Positions 25,160 through 33,495 of a stretch of 64,000 bases of DNA are shown one piece after another; the first letter of the stretch is position 1, and every line of letters begins with the position of its first letter. The stretch lies in NCBI GenBank assembly GCA_963695705.1, contig CAVOHB010000009.1, positions 682,001 through 746,000 of the forward strand, read 5' to 3'. The notes under the pieces were generated by a model. The model searched no databases, was not told the origin of the DNA, and saw only the letters and a list, made by a program, of their open reading frames with translations. This DNA comes from JBKPNJ01 sp963695705. GTDB lineage: Bacteria > Actinomycetota > Actinomycetes > Propionibacteriales > Nocardioidaceae. The position numbers and the translations under genes were made by a program.

Positions 25160-26097
25160 AGCTCTTGTCCAGCGGCACGAAGGTGAGGCAGCGCCCGATG
25201 CCGGTGCCCTGGCTCCTGCCGGCTGTCCGGTTCCTGCTGCCGCCGCTCGCGCTGCTGCTGCTCGCGCACCGGCTCGGCACGCAGGCCTTCCGTCCCGCAC
25301 TCGGGGTGATCGCGCCTGTCCCCCTGCTGGCCGCCCTGGTGCTCGGCGGCCTGGCGGTGGCGGCGCAGGCGGCCCGCTGGCGCGTGGTCATGCGCGGCGT
25401 CGGCTTGTCGCTGGGACGCCGCGAAGCGCTCGCCGAGTGCTACCGCTCCAGCGCTCTCAATGCGGTGCTGCCCGGAGGCGTGGCCGGTGACGTGCTGAGG
25501 GCCTGGCGGCAGCGGACGGGAGCGGTGCGCGGCTGGGAGCCGGGTGCGGTCTCCGTTCTCGCCGAGCGTGCGGCCGGTCTGTGTGTCCTGCTCGCGGTCG
25601 CCTCGGTCGTGCTGGCCGTCGAGGCGACACCCGTCAGCGCGATCGCTGCCGCTGTCGCGGCCGGGGTCGCCTGGGCGGTCACCCGACCGGCACTACGCCG
25701 ACTGACCTCTCGGCAACGCGCCGCCGTGTGGGCCTGGTCGGTGGTCGCGCTTGGTGCGCTGCTGTCTCTGACGGCCGTCGTCGCCGTGGCGATCCCGGTG
25801 CACGTCCGTCCCGGCGTACTCTGCACGCTAGGGCTCCTGCTCCTCGCCGGCATGGCTGTTCCCGTCAACCTGGGCGGCTGGGGCCCGCGGGAGGCGGCCG
25901 GTGCCCTCGCCGCCGTGCTGGTGGGCGCGCCGCCGGCGGTCGGAGTCGCGGTCGCGGCGGGTTACGGCCTGCTGGCGACGGTCTCAGTGGTCCCCGGCTT
26001 CCTTGTGCTCGCCACCGCAACGTGGTCCACCGTTCGCCGACCTGGCGGCCAGGTCGAGGTCGATGCACACGTCCTCACCGAGGAGAAAGCGGCGTGA
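25156..26097 (+). CDS. Lysylphosphatidylglycerol synthase/UPF0104-like membrane protein
   Basis: A 313-aa protein with about seven hydrophobic segments. The pattern AARWRVVMRGVGLSLGRREA, ECYRSSALNAVLPGGVAGDV and LAERAAGLCVLL is that of the flippase-like domain of lysylphosphatidylglycerol synthetases and UPF0104 proteins, with the later VNLGGWGPREAAGAL motif. Stand-alone forms are thought to move or modify lipid-linked material. The GTG at 25156 overlaps the GT4 stop. Its 3' end overlaps the convergent GTP cyclohydrolase fusion by 114 bases, which is unusually deep. Confidence 0.82.
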   Translation: MKLLSSGTKVRQRPMPVPWLLPAVRFLLPPLALLLLAHRLGTQAFRPALGVIAPVPLLAALVLGGLAVAAQAARWRVVMRGVGLSLGRREALAECYRSSALNAVLPGGVAGDVLRAWRQRTGAVRGWEPGAVSVLAERAAGLCVLLAVASVVLAVEATPVSAIAAAVAAGVAWAVTRPALRRLTSRQRAAVWAWSVVALGALLSLTAVVAVAIPVHVRPGVLCTLGLLLLAGMAVPVNLGGWGPREAAGALAAVLVGAPPAVGVAVAAGYGLLATVSVVPGFLVLATATWSTVRRPGGQVEVDAHVLTEEKAA

Positions 26098-27387
26098 CGG
26101 TGCCCGCAGCGCGTCGGACAGGCGGTCATGGCCCTCGAAGCGCAGACCCGGTACGCCGTCGCCCACCAGCAGCGGGGCCGTGGTGACCAGCAGTCGGTCG
26201 AGCACTCCGGCCGCCAGGAAGCGCGAGACCGTCACGCCTCCGCCCTCGACGAGCACGCGGCGCAGTCCACGCTCCGCCAATGCGGCAACGACGTCGCCGG
26301 GGGCGAACGTCCCGTCGTGACCTGCGCACGGGAGTTGCAGCACATCGACGTGCGAGGCCGGGGGGGCCGGGCGCGGACCGTCGGCGGAGACCATCCACAG
26401 CGTCGGGGCGTCGTCCACTGAGAACACGTGGGCGTCACCGGGTGCTCGGGCGTGTGGGTCGAGGATCACGCGGACCGGGTCGGGACCCGGGACCGCACGG
26501 ACGGTCAGCCGGCAGTCGTCGGCCAGCACGGTTCGAACGCCGACCACGACCGCGTCGACCAGTGCCCGCAGCCGGTGCAGGTGAGCCCGGTCGGCGACAC
26601 CCGTCACGAAACGGGCATCACCGGTTCGGGCAGCGATGAAGCCGTCGATACTCTGCCCCAGTTGGGCCAGCACCAGCGAGGGACCCGCCGCGACTATCGG
26701 GCCGTAGCGTTCCGCGAGCGCGCCGGTGACCGGTACCGAGCCGTCGAGCAGGGTCGACCAGCCGTCGTCAACGGACGGCACGTCATGGCCCATCCGCTGC
26801 TGCTTCGTACGCAGGTAGTTGATGTTCTCCGGACGTGGTGACACCGAAAGCCCCGTACGGGAGACATCCATCCCCAATGCCCGGAGCGCCGTCTCCTTGG
26901 CCGGGTTCGACGACAGGAGCCGAGCAGTGCCAACACCGAGGTGGGCCAGTATCGCCGCCGCGGCGCTGTAGTCGCGGGCGTCGAGTGGCAGCCCGAGCGC
27001 GCGGTTGGCATCGAGCGTGTCGAGGCCCGCGTCCTGCAATGCGTAGGCACGAAGCTTGTCCGAGAGCCCGATGCCGCGTCCCTCATGGCCGCGTAGGTAA
27101 ACCACTGCACCGCGGCCTTCCGTCGCGATCGCCGCCAGCGCCGCGTCGAGCTGCTCACCACAGTCACAACGTCGGGATCCCAGGGCATCGCCGGTCAGGC
27201 ACTCCGAGTGCAGCCGCACCAGTGCCGGACCGCCCGCGTCGTCACAAAGGTCGCCGAGAGTGAGAGCCATGTGCTCGGTCCCGGTGTCCTCCTCGCGGTA
27301 GGCGTGCGCGATGAAGTCGGCGTGACGCGTGGGGATGTGGGTCGTCGCCACGCGGGTGACCCGGGGAAGGGTGGGTCCCGCGCTCAT
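25984..27387 (-). CDS. GTP cyclohydrolase II fused to RibD-type pyrimidine reductase
   Basis: A 467-aa two-domain protein. Residues about 15-200 are GTP cyclohydrolase II (RibA): RLHSECLTGDALGSRRCDCG carries the zinc cysteines Cys63, Cys74 and Cys76 in the standard spacing, and HEGRGIGLSDKLRAYALQD the catalytic region. Residues about 235-450 are a RibD C-terminal/DHFR-like reductase (LAQLGQSIDGFIA, DAVVVGVRTVLADD, RRVLVEGGGVTVSRFLAAG). Together they could open GTP and reduce the ribosyl group, giving a ribitylamino-pyrimidine phosphate. A RibB-type domain and a RibD deaminase domain are absent, so this is not the ordinary riboflavin set. It faces and overlaps the UPF0104-like gene. Confidence 0.88.
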   Translation of the reverse strand: MSAGPTLPRVTRVATTHIPTRHADFIAHAYREEDTGTEHMALTLGDLCDDAGGPALVRLHSECLTGDALGSRRCDCGEQLDAALAAIATEGRGAVVYLRGHEGRGIGLSDKLRAYALQDAGLDTLDANRALGLPLDARDYSAAAAILAHLGVGTARLLSSNPAKETALRALGMDVSRTGLSVSPRPENINYLRTKQQRMGHDVPSVDDGWSTLLDGSVPVTGALAERYGPIVAAGPSLVLAQLGQSIDGFIAARTGDARFVTGVADRAHLHRLRALVDAVVVGVRTVLADDCRLTVRAVPGPDPVRVILDPHARAPGDAHVFSVDDAPTLWMVSADGPRPAPPASHVDVLQLPCAGHDGTFAPGDVVAALAERGLRRVLVEGGGVTVSRFLAAGVLDRLLVTTAPLLVGDGVPGLRFEGHDRLSDALRAPSRRFLLGEDVCIDLDLAARSANGGPRCGGEHKEAGDH

Positions 27388-27518
27388 GACAGCCTCCAGT
27401 GGACATTCACTCGGTCTCGCCTCGACCGCAGGACTCGCGACCGACCCGGTGTCGAGCCGATGAGTTCCAGGGCGCCGCGAGGTCTACCCTCCGACACCCT
27501 ACGAGAGGACGCGCACCC

Positions 27519-27893
27519 ATGTTCGAGAACACGTTGGCCTTCAGCGGCTTCGCAGTCGACGACGTATCCAGCGCCAAGAGCTTCTACGGCGACACGCTCG
27601 GCCTGAACGTCTCGGAGGAGAACGGCATGCTCACCCTCCATATCGCGGGCGACAGGGACACACTCGTCTACCCAAGGCCGGGGCACACGCCGGCGGCGTA
27701 CACCATCCTCAACTTCCCGGTCGACGACATCGAGACTACCGTCGACGAGCTCACCCGGCGCGGTGTCGCCTTCGAGCACTACGAAGGCACACCCACCGAG
27801 ACCGATGCCAAGGGCATCTTCCGGGGTGGAGGCCCGCTCATCGCATGGTTCAAGGACCCTGCGGGAAACGTCCTGGCGGTCATCCAACGCTGA
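27519..27893 (+). CDS. VOC family protein
   Basis: A 124-aa glyoxalase-fold protein (MFENTLAFSGFAVDDVSSAK). It has two paired modules, with LNFPVDDIETTVDELTRRGV opening the second and AWFKDPAGNVLAVIQR closing it. The final metal Glu of many glyoxalases is replaced in the AVIQR context, so metal binding is uncertain. GAGAGGA lies just upstream of the chosen ATG. It is divergent from the GTP cyclohydrolase fusion across a 131-bp intergenic stretch and stops 10 bases before the convergent PhoD-like gene. No ligand can be assigned. Confidence 0.87.
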   Translation: MFENTLAFSGFAVDDVSSAKSFYGDTLGLNVSEENGMLTLHIAGDRDTLVYPRPGHTPAAYTILNFPVDDIETTVDELTRRGVAFEHYEGTPTETDAKGIFRGGGPLIAWFKDPAGNVLAVIQR

Positions 27894-27903
27894 CGGAGCC
27901 TGC

Positions 27904-30174
27904 TCAGGCCGATGCGAACGGCAGCGTGTACGGCCAGCCGGGGTACTGGACGGCTGCCGGGGCGGTGGGGTCCTCCCGCCACGGCCAGCACTCGATCACG
28001 AACACGCCTTTGGCCTTGTCGACAGTGACGATCCCGTATCCCTCGCGCTTGAGCTCTCTGTCACCGATCCGGTTGTTGCCCTTCACCGCACGAACCTGGG
28101 CGAGCGTGATTCGCGGGTTGGCAACAGCGAGGACGCGGAAGTTGTTGCCGAAGCCGTCGGTGAAGTCACCGGTGTTCGGGCCGGCCGCATTCGGCAGCGC
28201 ATGTTGTGGCTCGAACCAACGCTGCCAAGCGGTGCCGGCCGCCGGCGCGGTGAACTGCACCGGACCGTCGGTGAACGTGTCGCGCCCGTGGCGGACCAGG
28301 GAGCCGAGATGCTGGTCGCCGGAGAGCACGAGCGCATGTGCCTCCGCGATCAGCCGGATCGCGTGGCGACGCCCGCCCACCGGTGCGCCGTTGGAGTCGA
28401 AGTCGCGGCGCGGCCCACCGTCCGGGTCGGTCTGAACGCAGCCGAACAGGGTCTGGGTCAGGCAGACCTTCGGCTGTCCGTCGTGCATGCCCTTCCATGC
28501 GACGAGGAGATCCTCCTGCCGGGAACCCAGCAGGTCGCGAGGCTTGGGCAGCGGCTCCCCATCGCGGTTCTTGTCGTGCTGGTTGGTGTTCTTGAACTTG
28601 CGGTCTTCGAGCACGCAGAAGCTCACGCCGCCGTAGCTGAAGGCGGAGTAGTAGACCGAGATGCCCTGGTGCACTGGGGTGGGGTCATAGGCGTCCGGAT
28701 TGTGTCCGCACTGCACTCGCTGGACGGTGTTGACCCATGAGGCCGGCATGACGTAACCACCGAAGCTCTGGTCGCCATCGGGTGCCGGACTTCCCGACCA
28801 GCCCCACAGGTTGCCGTGGTAGACGTCGTGGTCGTCGACCAGGCAGATCGTCGGGGTTTGCCGCGTGAGTTCACCGAAGGACCACAACCACAGGTAGTAC
28901 CTGCCGAGCATGTCGAGCACTGCATTCCTGCGGTCGACGTCCGTGGGCCTGGTTTCGTAGTACTGGTCGCCGAGGGCCACCAGGAGATCCGGGGACTGGC
29001 GTCGCAGGTTTCGGACCGTCTCCTGGTAGGGGAAGTACAGATTGTCTTTCGTATAGAGGCCGAGGTAGCGCTCGCCGGGCAGCCGCTGGCGGCCTCGGCT
29101 CGCCTTGTCGAGGCTGCGATAGGAATGGATCGTGCAGTTCACCATGCCGATCGATACCGTGTCCTGCTCGCCTGGGTCGCGTCTGACGATGCCCGTATAG
29201 AACGACTCCTCAGACGTTCCGACCGCGTACGCCACGCGGTAGTCCCACGCCTGCGAGGCGTCCCACCCGGCGATCCGGAACAGGGCGACGAACCCGGCGC
29301 CGATGCGTGCGGTTGCCGCCGGGCGCCAGGTGGTCGTGCCGGTGGCCCGGATCTGCAGCGTCGCCCGCTGGGGATCGGTGTCACCGATCGGCATGAACTG
29401 GGCGGAGAGCTTGAGGGTCGTGCCGCTGACGGAGTACAGCGTGCCGAGGACCGGCCCCGCCGACCGCGCGTGCTCGGCGACTTTGGCGCCTCCGGTGGCC
29501 AGCTCCCGCAACCAGTGCCGAGCCGATGTCCCGTGCTCCCGTGTCGCCGAGATGAGCGAGATGCCGCCGACCAGGTGCCGGCCCGGCACACCGGTTCGCC
29601 TGGCCGTCGACAGCAGTGCCCCGTTCGCCATCGACGAGGCGGTCAGTACGAGGTCGAAATGGTTGTCACCGACCGAGGTGATGTCCAGACGCAGCTCCAC
29701 GTCCTCGCCGAGGGTCCGCGCCGGAGCCGGCCCACCATGCTCGTCGGACGGCAGCACCGCGTACGCGAACTGGTTCGACTCGTCGGTGTGTTCCCGGAAC
29801 TGCACCCGCCCGGAGCTGTCGTACACCGCGAGGAGCCCGCCGCCGATCCCCGAAGGACCTGCGACGAGGGCCGCGGCGCGCCAGTCCAGGTCGCCGGCAC
29901 CGGTCCCCACGACGAAGCCGCTGAAGCCGGGCCCCGCCGCCAGCGTCCCGGTCCGTACCGATATCGACCCGGAAACGTCGCCTGCCGCGATCGACCGCGT
30001 GAGCACACCAACGGTGCGGCCACCCCCTCCGGCCGTCACGCACTCCAGCCGGCCACCGCGCAGCCGCCAGTCGGCCAGCCGGTTCGCCCAGTACTGCGGC
30101 GCCAGCCAGGTTCGCGAGACTCCGCGCGGCACGCTGTCGACGCGGTTCAGCCGTCGAGGCATCGCTGCGACCAT
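27904..30174 (-). CDS. PhoD-like alkaline phosphatase/phosphodiesterase
   Basis: A 756-aa protein. The C-terminal half is a PhoD-type metallophosphoesterase: MVNCTIHSYRSLDK, LLVALGDQYYETRPTDVDRR (metal Asp), ICLVDDHDVYHGNLWGW and LIAEAHALVLSGDQHLGSLV (late metal ligands). The N-terminal 330 residues look like two beta-sandwich modules. PhoD enzymes release phosphate from phosphodiesters or teichoic-acid-like polymers using Fe/Ca. No clear Tat motif or cleavable signal is seen at this start, although GAGGAGG 8 bases before the ATG supports it, so export is uncertain. It runs in the same direction as the LamG gene upstream. Confidence 0.85.
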   Translation of the reverse strand: MVAAMPRRLNRVDSVPRGVSRTWLAPQYWANRLADWRLRGGRLECVTAGGGGRTVGVLTRSIAAGDVSGSISVRTGTLAAGPGFSGFVVGTGAGDLDWRAAALVAGPSGIGGGLLAVYDSSGRVQFREHTDESNQFAYAVLPSDEHGGPAPARTLGEDVELRLDITSVGDNHFDLVLTASSMANGALLSTARRTGVPGRHLVGGISLISATREHGTSARHWLRELATGGAKVAEHARSAGPVLGTLYSVSGTTLKLSAQFMPIGDTDPQRATLQIRATGTTTWRPAATARIGAGFVALFRIAGWDASQAWDYRVAYAVGTSEESFYTGIVRRDPGEQDTVSIGMVNCTIHSYRSLDKASRGRQRLPGERYLGLYTKDNLYFPYQETVRNLRRQSPDLLVALGDQYYETRPTDVDRRNAVLDMLGRYYLWLWSFGELTRQTPTICLVDDHDVYHGNLWGWSGSPAPDGDQSFGGYVMPASWVNTVQRVQCGHNPDAYDPTPVHQGISVYYSAFSYGGVSFCVLEDRKFKNTNQHDKNRDGEPLPKPRDLLGSRQEDLLVAWKGMHDGQPKVCLTQTLFGCVQTDPDGGPRRDFDSNGAPVGGRRHAIRLIAEAHALVLSGDQHLGSLVRHGRDTFTDGPVQFTAPAAGTAWQRWFEPQHALPNAAGPNTGDFTDGFGNNFRVLAVANPRITLAQVRAVKGNNRIGDRELKREGYGIVTVDKAKGVFVIECWPWREDPTAPAAVQYPGWPYTLPFASA

Positions 30175-30284
30175 CGCGAATGCCTCCTCAACGGCACCGA
30201 GGTACAGGGTGAGCCGGGATGACGACCCCGGTCGCGATGTCCGAGCGATGCGAACGATCCTGGGACCAGAAGCCTACCCGGACG

Positions 30285-30932
30285 TCAGGTCAGGCTGATG
30301 TCGTCGATCAGGCCGGAGGTGTAGTCGTCGCCGGGCTTCGCCCCGAGGATGACGGGCTGATTGTTGGAGATGGACCCCACGTGCACCGACTCGCTCGCCT
30401 TGGTCGAGCCGTCGACCACGAGTTGCACCTGGTCGGAGTCCTTGATGCAGGTCACCGTGTGTGTGCCGTTGCCGAGGTTGGTGCCACCCTTGAGCACGGC
30501 GGCTGTCGTGCCGTGGAAACGGCACAGCGCCTTGCCTGAGGCGAGCACCTCCATCTTGTAGTCGCCGCCCTTGGTGCCGGCCAGGCCCTTGCGCACGATG
30601 TCGTAGTCACCGTTCGGCGGGTTGCCGTCGAGGCTGAACTTGACCGTGAATCTGAAGGCCGCGGCGCCCGGGTTCAGCGACGCGGAGTTCGGCACGCTGA
30701 TGTAGCCGGACTTGCCGTCGAAGTCGTACTGGCTGCCGGTGCGAGTGACTCCTCCATGCACGGTGCCGTCGTTGTGGTTGCCGGACGAGTCGGCCACCGA
30801 TCCGGACTTCTCATTCAGCGCCCAGTGCGCTCCGAAGCCGGCAGCGCTGGCGGCCGGCTGGGTGGCCGCGACGGACGCTGCGGCGAGCATGACCACAGCC
30901 GTGGCGAGGCCACGGCTTCTCGGGCTGATCAA
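30285..30932 (-). CDS. Secreted LamG/concanavalin-like domain protein
   Basis: A 215-aa protein with a signal peptide (basic start, GLATAVVMLAAASVAATQPA, cleavage after ASAAG-type site near residue 31). One LamG-like jelly-roll follows: HWALNEKSGSVADSSGNHND, then YDFDGKSGYISVPNSASLNP and a last strand GLIDDISLT. Such domains bind carbohydrate or protein surfaces. Its place between polysaccharide-related genes suggests a secreted or wall-associated binder. No catalytic residues are apparent. Confidence 0.85.
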   Translation of the reverse strand: MISPRSRGLATAVVMLAAASVAATQPAASAAGFGAHWALNEKSGSVADSSGNHNDGTVHGGVTRTGSQYDFDGKSGYISVPNSASLNPGAAAFRFTVKFSLDGNPPNGDYDIVRKGLAGTKGGDYKMEVLASGKALCRFHGTTAAVLKGGTNLGNGTHTVTCIKDSDQVQLVVDGSTKASESVHVGSISNNQPVILGAKPGDDYTSGLIDDISLT

Positions 30933-31166
30933 CGAATGGACCTCTCTGTTGCTGGTACCCCGCGCATTGCGGATACTGCCCTACGAAACGGTCGAGGGTG
31001 GTCAAACGAGGATTTCCGACCCGTCGATCGCGGATTGTCGCCCGCAGATGGACAGGCGACCGCGCAGAACCGTAGTACCCGGCTTGGCGTGCGTTCAAAT
31101 CCGTGGCGCGGCCGCTGGGTGAGCGTGCGACGCGCGCACCAGCGGGGTTTCACGCCGATCGTCGCT

Positions 31167-32108
31167 TCAGTGGCAGTGCACGGGACCGCCGCGGTCGAGC
31201 ACGCGTCGGCTGGGTGTGACGAAGCGCCATTCATAGCTTTTCGGGTGCAGGATCAGCCGCAGCACTCCGTGAACGCCGGCTATCCGCTTCTGGCTGTGCG
31301 GCTGGAGCGTACCCCGGAAGGGATAGGTGCCGATCCCGCCGGTGCCGACGACGAACTCGCGAATGCCCGCCCGGCTGGCCGTGCGGGCAGGGGTCTGCTG
31401 GGCGAACCGCTCGTAGTTGTGCGAGTCGCCGTTCAGCACGATGTCGGCACGCCGGTTGTAGAGGGCCGCCCAGAACGCTGACACGCTGTAGTCGTTTCCG
31501 TGGTGCCCACCGGAGGTGAAGCGCGGGCTGTGCCAGTACGCCAGGACGCAGCGCTGGCGCGCGGCCGCAAGGTTCTGACGCAGCCAGCGACCCTGAGTCG
31601 AGGTTGCGCTGCGGTCGATGTTGGAGTTGAGCGAGACGATGTGCCAGCTGCCGAGGTTGAAGCTGTAGAAGCTCCGTCCGTTCGGCCGGGCCAGTGCACC
31701 GAAGTACGCGAAATATCCTGCCGCGTTGGGCGTGCCGTAGTCGTGGTCGCCCGGAGTCGGTCGCGTCCTGGCTTCGAACCGGCCCCACGTGGGCGCGTAG
31801 TACCGCCTGAGGTCGACGAGCGAGCCCCTTGGGTACTGGTTGTCGCCGAGGGTGAGTACCCGCGTCGGATTCAGCCAGAGCACCAGATTGGACGTGCCCG
31901 CCTGCGCGCCGATCGTCGCCGGCGAGATGTCGCCGGCGGCCACCACGCTGGGATCGTGGGCCGGCCGGCCTGTCGCGCGGTGGGCCGACGGGTGTGCCGT
32001 CTCGACGGAGGGCCCGCCGCCCTCGGCGACTGCGGACAGCATCAACGCCGTCACAAGGGTTGCGCCGGCAACGGCGACCCGCCTCGACCAGCCGGTGCGC
32101 AGGCTCAT
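31167..32108 (-). CDS. Secreted metallophosphoesterase
   Basis: A 313-aa protein with an N-terminal signal (SRRVAVAGATLVTALMLSAV). The calcineurin-like core reads VVAAGDISP, VLTLGDNQYPRGSL, PTPGDHDYGTP, LAYWHSPRFTSGG and VLNGDSHNYERFAQ, giving the D-x-H/GD-x-x-Y/GD-H-D/H/GD-x-H metal ligands; the usual GDxH His/Asp pattern near the start is partly replaced by GDISP. It resembles purple-acid-phosphatase-like secreted enzymes of actinobacteria. The ATG overlaps the stop of the GT2 gene (ATGA). Confidence 0.87.
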   Translation of the reverse strand: MSLRTGWSRRVAVAGATLVTALMLSAVAEGGGPSVETAHPSAHRATGRPAHDPSVVAAGDISPATIGAQAGTSNLVLWLNPTRVLTLGDNQYPRGSLVDLRRYYAPTWGRFEARTRPTPGDHDYGTPNAAGYFAYFGALARPNGRSFYSFNLGSWHIVSLNSNIDRSATSTQGRWLRQNLAAARQRCVLAYWHSPRFTSGGHHGNDYSVSAFWAALYNRRADIVLNGDSHNYERFAQQTPARTASRAGIREFVVGTGGIGTYPFRGTLQPHSQKRIAGVHGVLRLILHPKSYEWRFVTPSRRVLDRGGPVHCH

Positions 32109-33148
32109 GAACCGGACGGAGTCGAACGTATTCGGTCTTCCGTCGCGGATGAAGCGGGCTCGTCCCCGTTCAAGGTCTCCTTGATGACGGCGACCACACC
32201 CGAGCAGAAGCCGACCCCCCATCCGAGGTGCATCGCCATGAACGCGAACGGGAGGCGCGCGCGGTCGCCGAACGTGTCGAGCTGACGCCCGGTCCGAAGC
32301 GACGCCGCGACGACTCCGAGCTCGTAGGGTGCCATCAGCGCTAACCACCGAGATGGGCGACGGAGGCTCAGCAGGCCGGCGATTGCGACGTACACCACCA
32401 ATGCCGGCGGGACCATGTGCCTTGCCCGCATCGACTCCGGATGAATCCGGGCGACGTCCACCTTCCCTCGCCCGTAGCGCTCGTACTGTCGGTAGAGCTC
32501 GGGGATCGACTGGCGGCAGTGCCAGTGGATCACGATGCGCGGGTCGAACAGCAGCCGAAGGCCGGCCATCTGCAGTCGGTAGTCGAACTCGAAGTCCTCG
32601 TTGGCGACCAACTGCTCGTTCCACCCATGAAACCTGCGCACCAGATCGACCGGGTAGGCGCCGAACGGCAGGTGATCGACCTCCTGGGCGCTGGTGCCGT
32701 GGTGATAGGTGGAGTCGCCGACTCCGAAGCGGCTGCCCATCGCGGCGGCGATGGCCCGACCCGCCGAGGTGCGGCCCACGCCGTCCTTGCGACCACCGAC
32801 GCCGGCCCAGGTGCCCTCGCGCAGCCGTTCGACGGCCTTACGCACATACCCCTGGCCGACGGTGGAGTGGGCGTCCACTCGGACAAGCCATTCGCCGCGG
32901 GCATGATCGAGAGCCAGGTTCAGCGACGAAGGAATGTTGCGCTGGTCATTGTGCAGCAGCTCGATGCGCTCGTCCTCGGCGATCCTGGACTCGATGAGCG
33001 CCACCGTCCCATCGGTGGAACCACCATCCACCACGATGATCTGCAGGCTGCGATAGTCCTGGGCCCGCACCGAATCCAGACACTCGCCCAGGAACCGCTC
33101 CTCGTTGAGGGCGGGAATGACCACGGTGACGAGCTCATCGCCGGACAC
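32105..33148 (-). CDS. Glycosyltransferase family 2 protein
   Basis: A 347-aa inverting GT-A enzyme. Motifs are VTVVIPALNEERFLGECLDS, IIVVDGGSTDGTVAL (nucleotide-binding Asp), VRVDAHSTV (the metal D-x-D/H equivalent), and a C-terminal Q-x-x-R-W-like RQYERYGRGK. Two hydrophobic segments near the C-terminus (VVYVAIAGLL and MAPYELGVVAASL) suggest membrane association, as in succinoglycan-type transferases. The GTG at 33148 has GGGGGA 6 bases upstream, which decides it over several upstream candidates. It is coupled to the metallophosphoesterase gene and read away from the polysaccharide locus. Confidence 0.87.
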   Translation of the reverse strand: MSGDELVTVVIPALNEERFLGECLDSVRAQDYRSLQIIVVDGGSTDGTVALIESRIAEDERIELLHNDQRNIPSSLNLALDHARGEWLVRVDAHSTVGQGYVRKAVERLREGTWAGVGGRKDGVGRTSAGRAIAAAMGSRFGVGDSTYHHGTSAQEVDHLPFGAYPVDLVRRFHGWNEQLVANEDFEFDYRLQMAGLRLLFDPRIVIHWHCRQSIPELYRQYERYGRGKVDVARIHPESMRARHMVPPALVVYVAIAGLLSLRRPSRWLALMAPYELGVVAASLRTGRQLDTFGDRARLPFAFMAMHLGWGVGFCSGVVAVIKETLNGDEPASSATEDRIRSTPSGS

Positions 33149-33495
33149 TGACGTCCCCCATTCGCTGCCATGTTCGCCTTTCACGCTCGCCGTGCAGCGA
33201 CCCACCGCGGCACCGCAGCACACGGTAACAACCGCCGGTGGAAATTGTCTGAAGATCCCTCTACCGGGCGCTGAACCGGTTGCCGTGCACACCCTCCGCT
33301 CGCAAACGGGGCCGCCACGGGCCCCGCCCGGGCCGCCACCGGACCACCGAGGTTGGTGTCGGGCGGCTGCGGGCCGGAGGTGCGGCCACTAGTTGGATTC
33401 CACTGAACAACTACACAAAGTAATCTATTGTGTACTTAGTGTAACAATCTCCCCGGGTCGATCGCTTGACCCCCCAGAGCAAGAGAGGTGCCGCC
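33149..33495 (+). promoter_or_regulatory. Divergent promoter region with AT-rich island and inverted repeats
   Basis: About 350 bp separates the GT2 gene from the Tat-exported protein gene. Bases about 33390-33455 are strikingly AT-rich for this genome. A perfect inverted repeat ACACAA (33413-33418) / TTGTGT (33428-33433) with a 9-base spacer sits there, followed by an overlapping TGTGTAC...GTGTAACA near-repeat. This looks like an operator/promoter zone of the polysaccharide locus; the factor is unknown. Confidence 0.6.

Noticed and set aside
28816..30222. Plus-strand frame of about 470 codons over the PhoD-like gene
   Set aside because: Antisense shadow of a gene with clear PhoD metal motifs.
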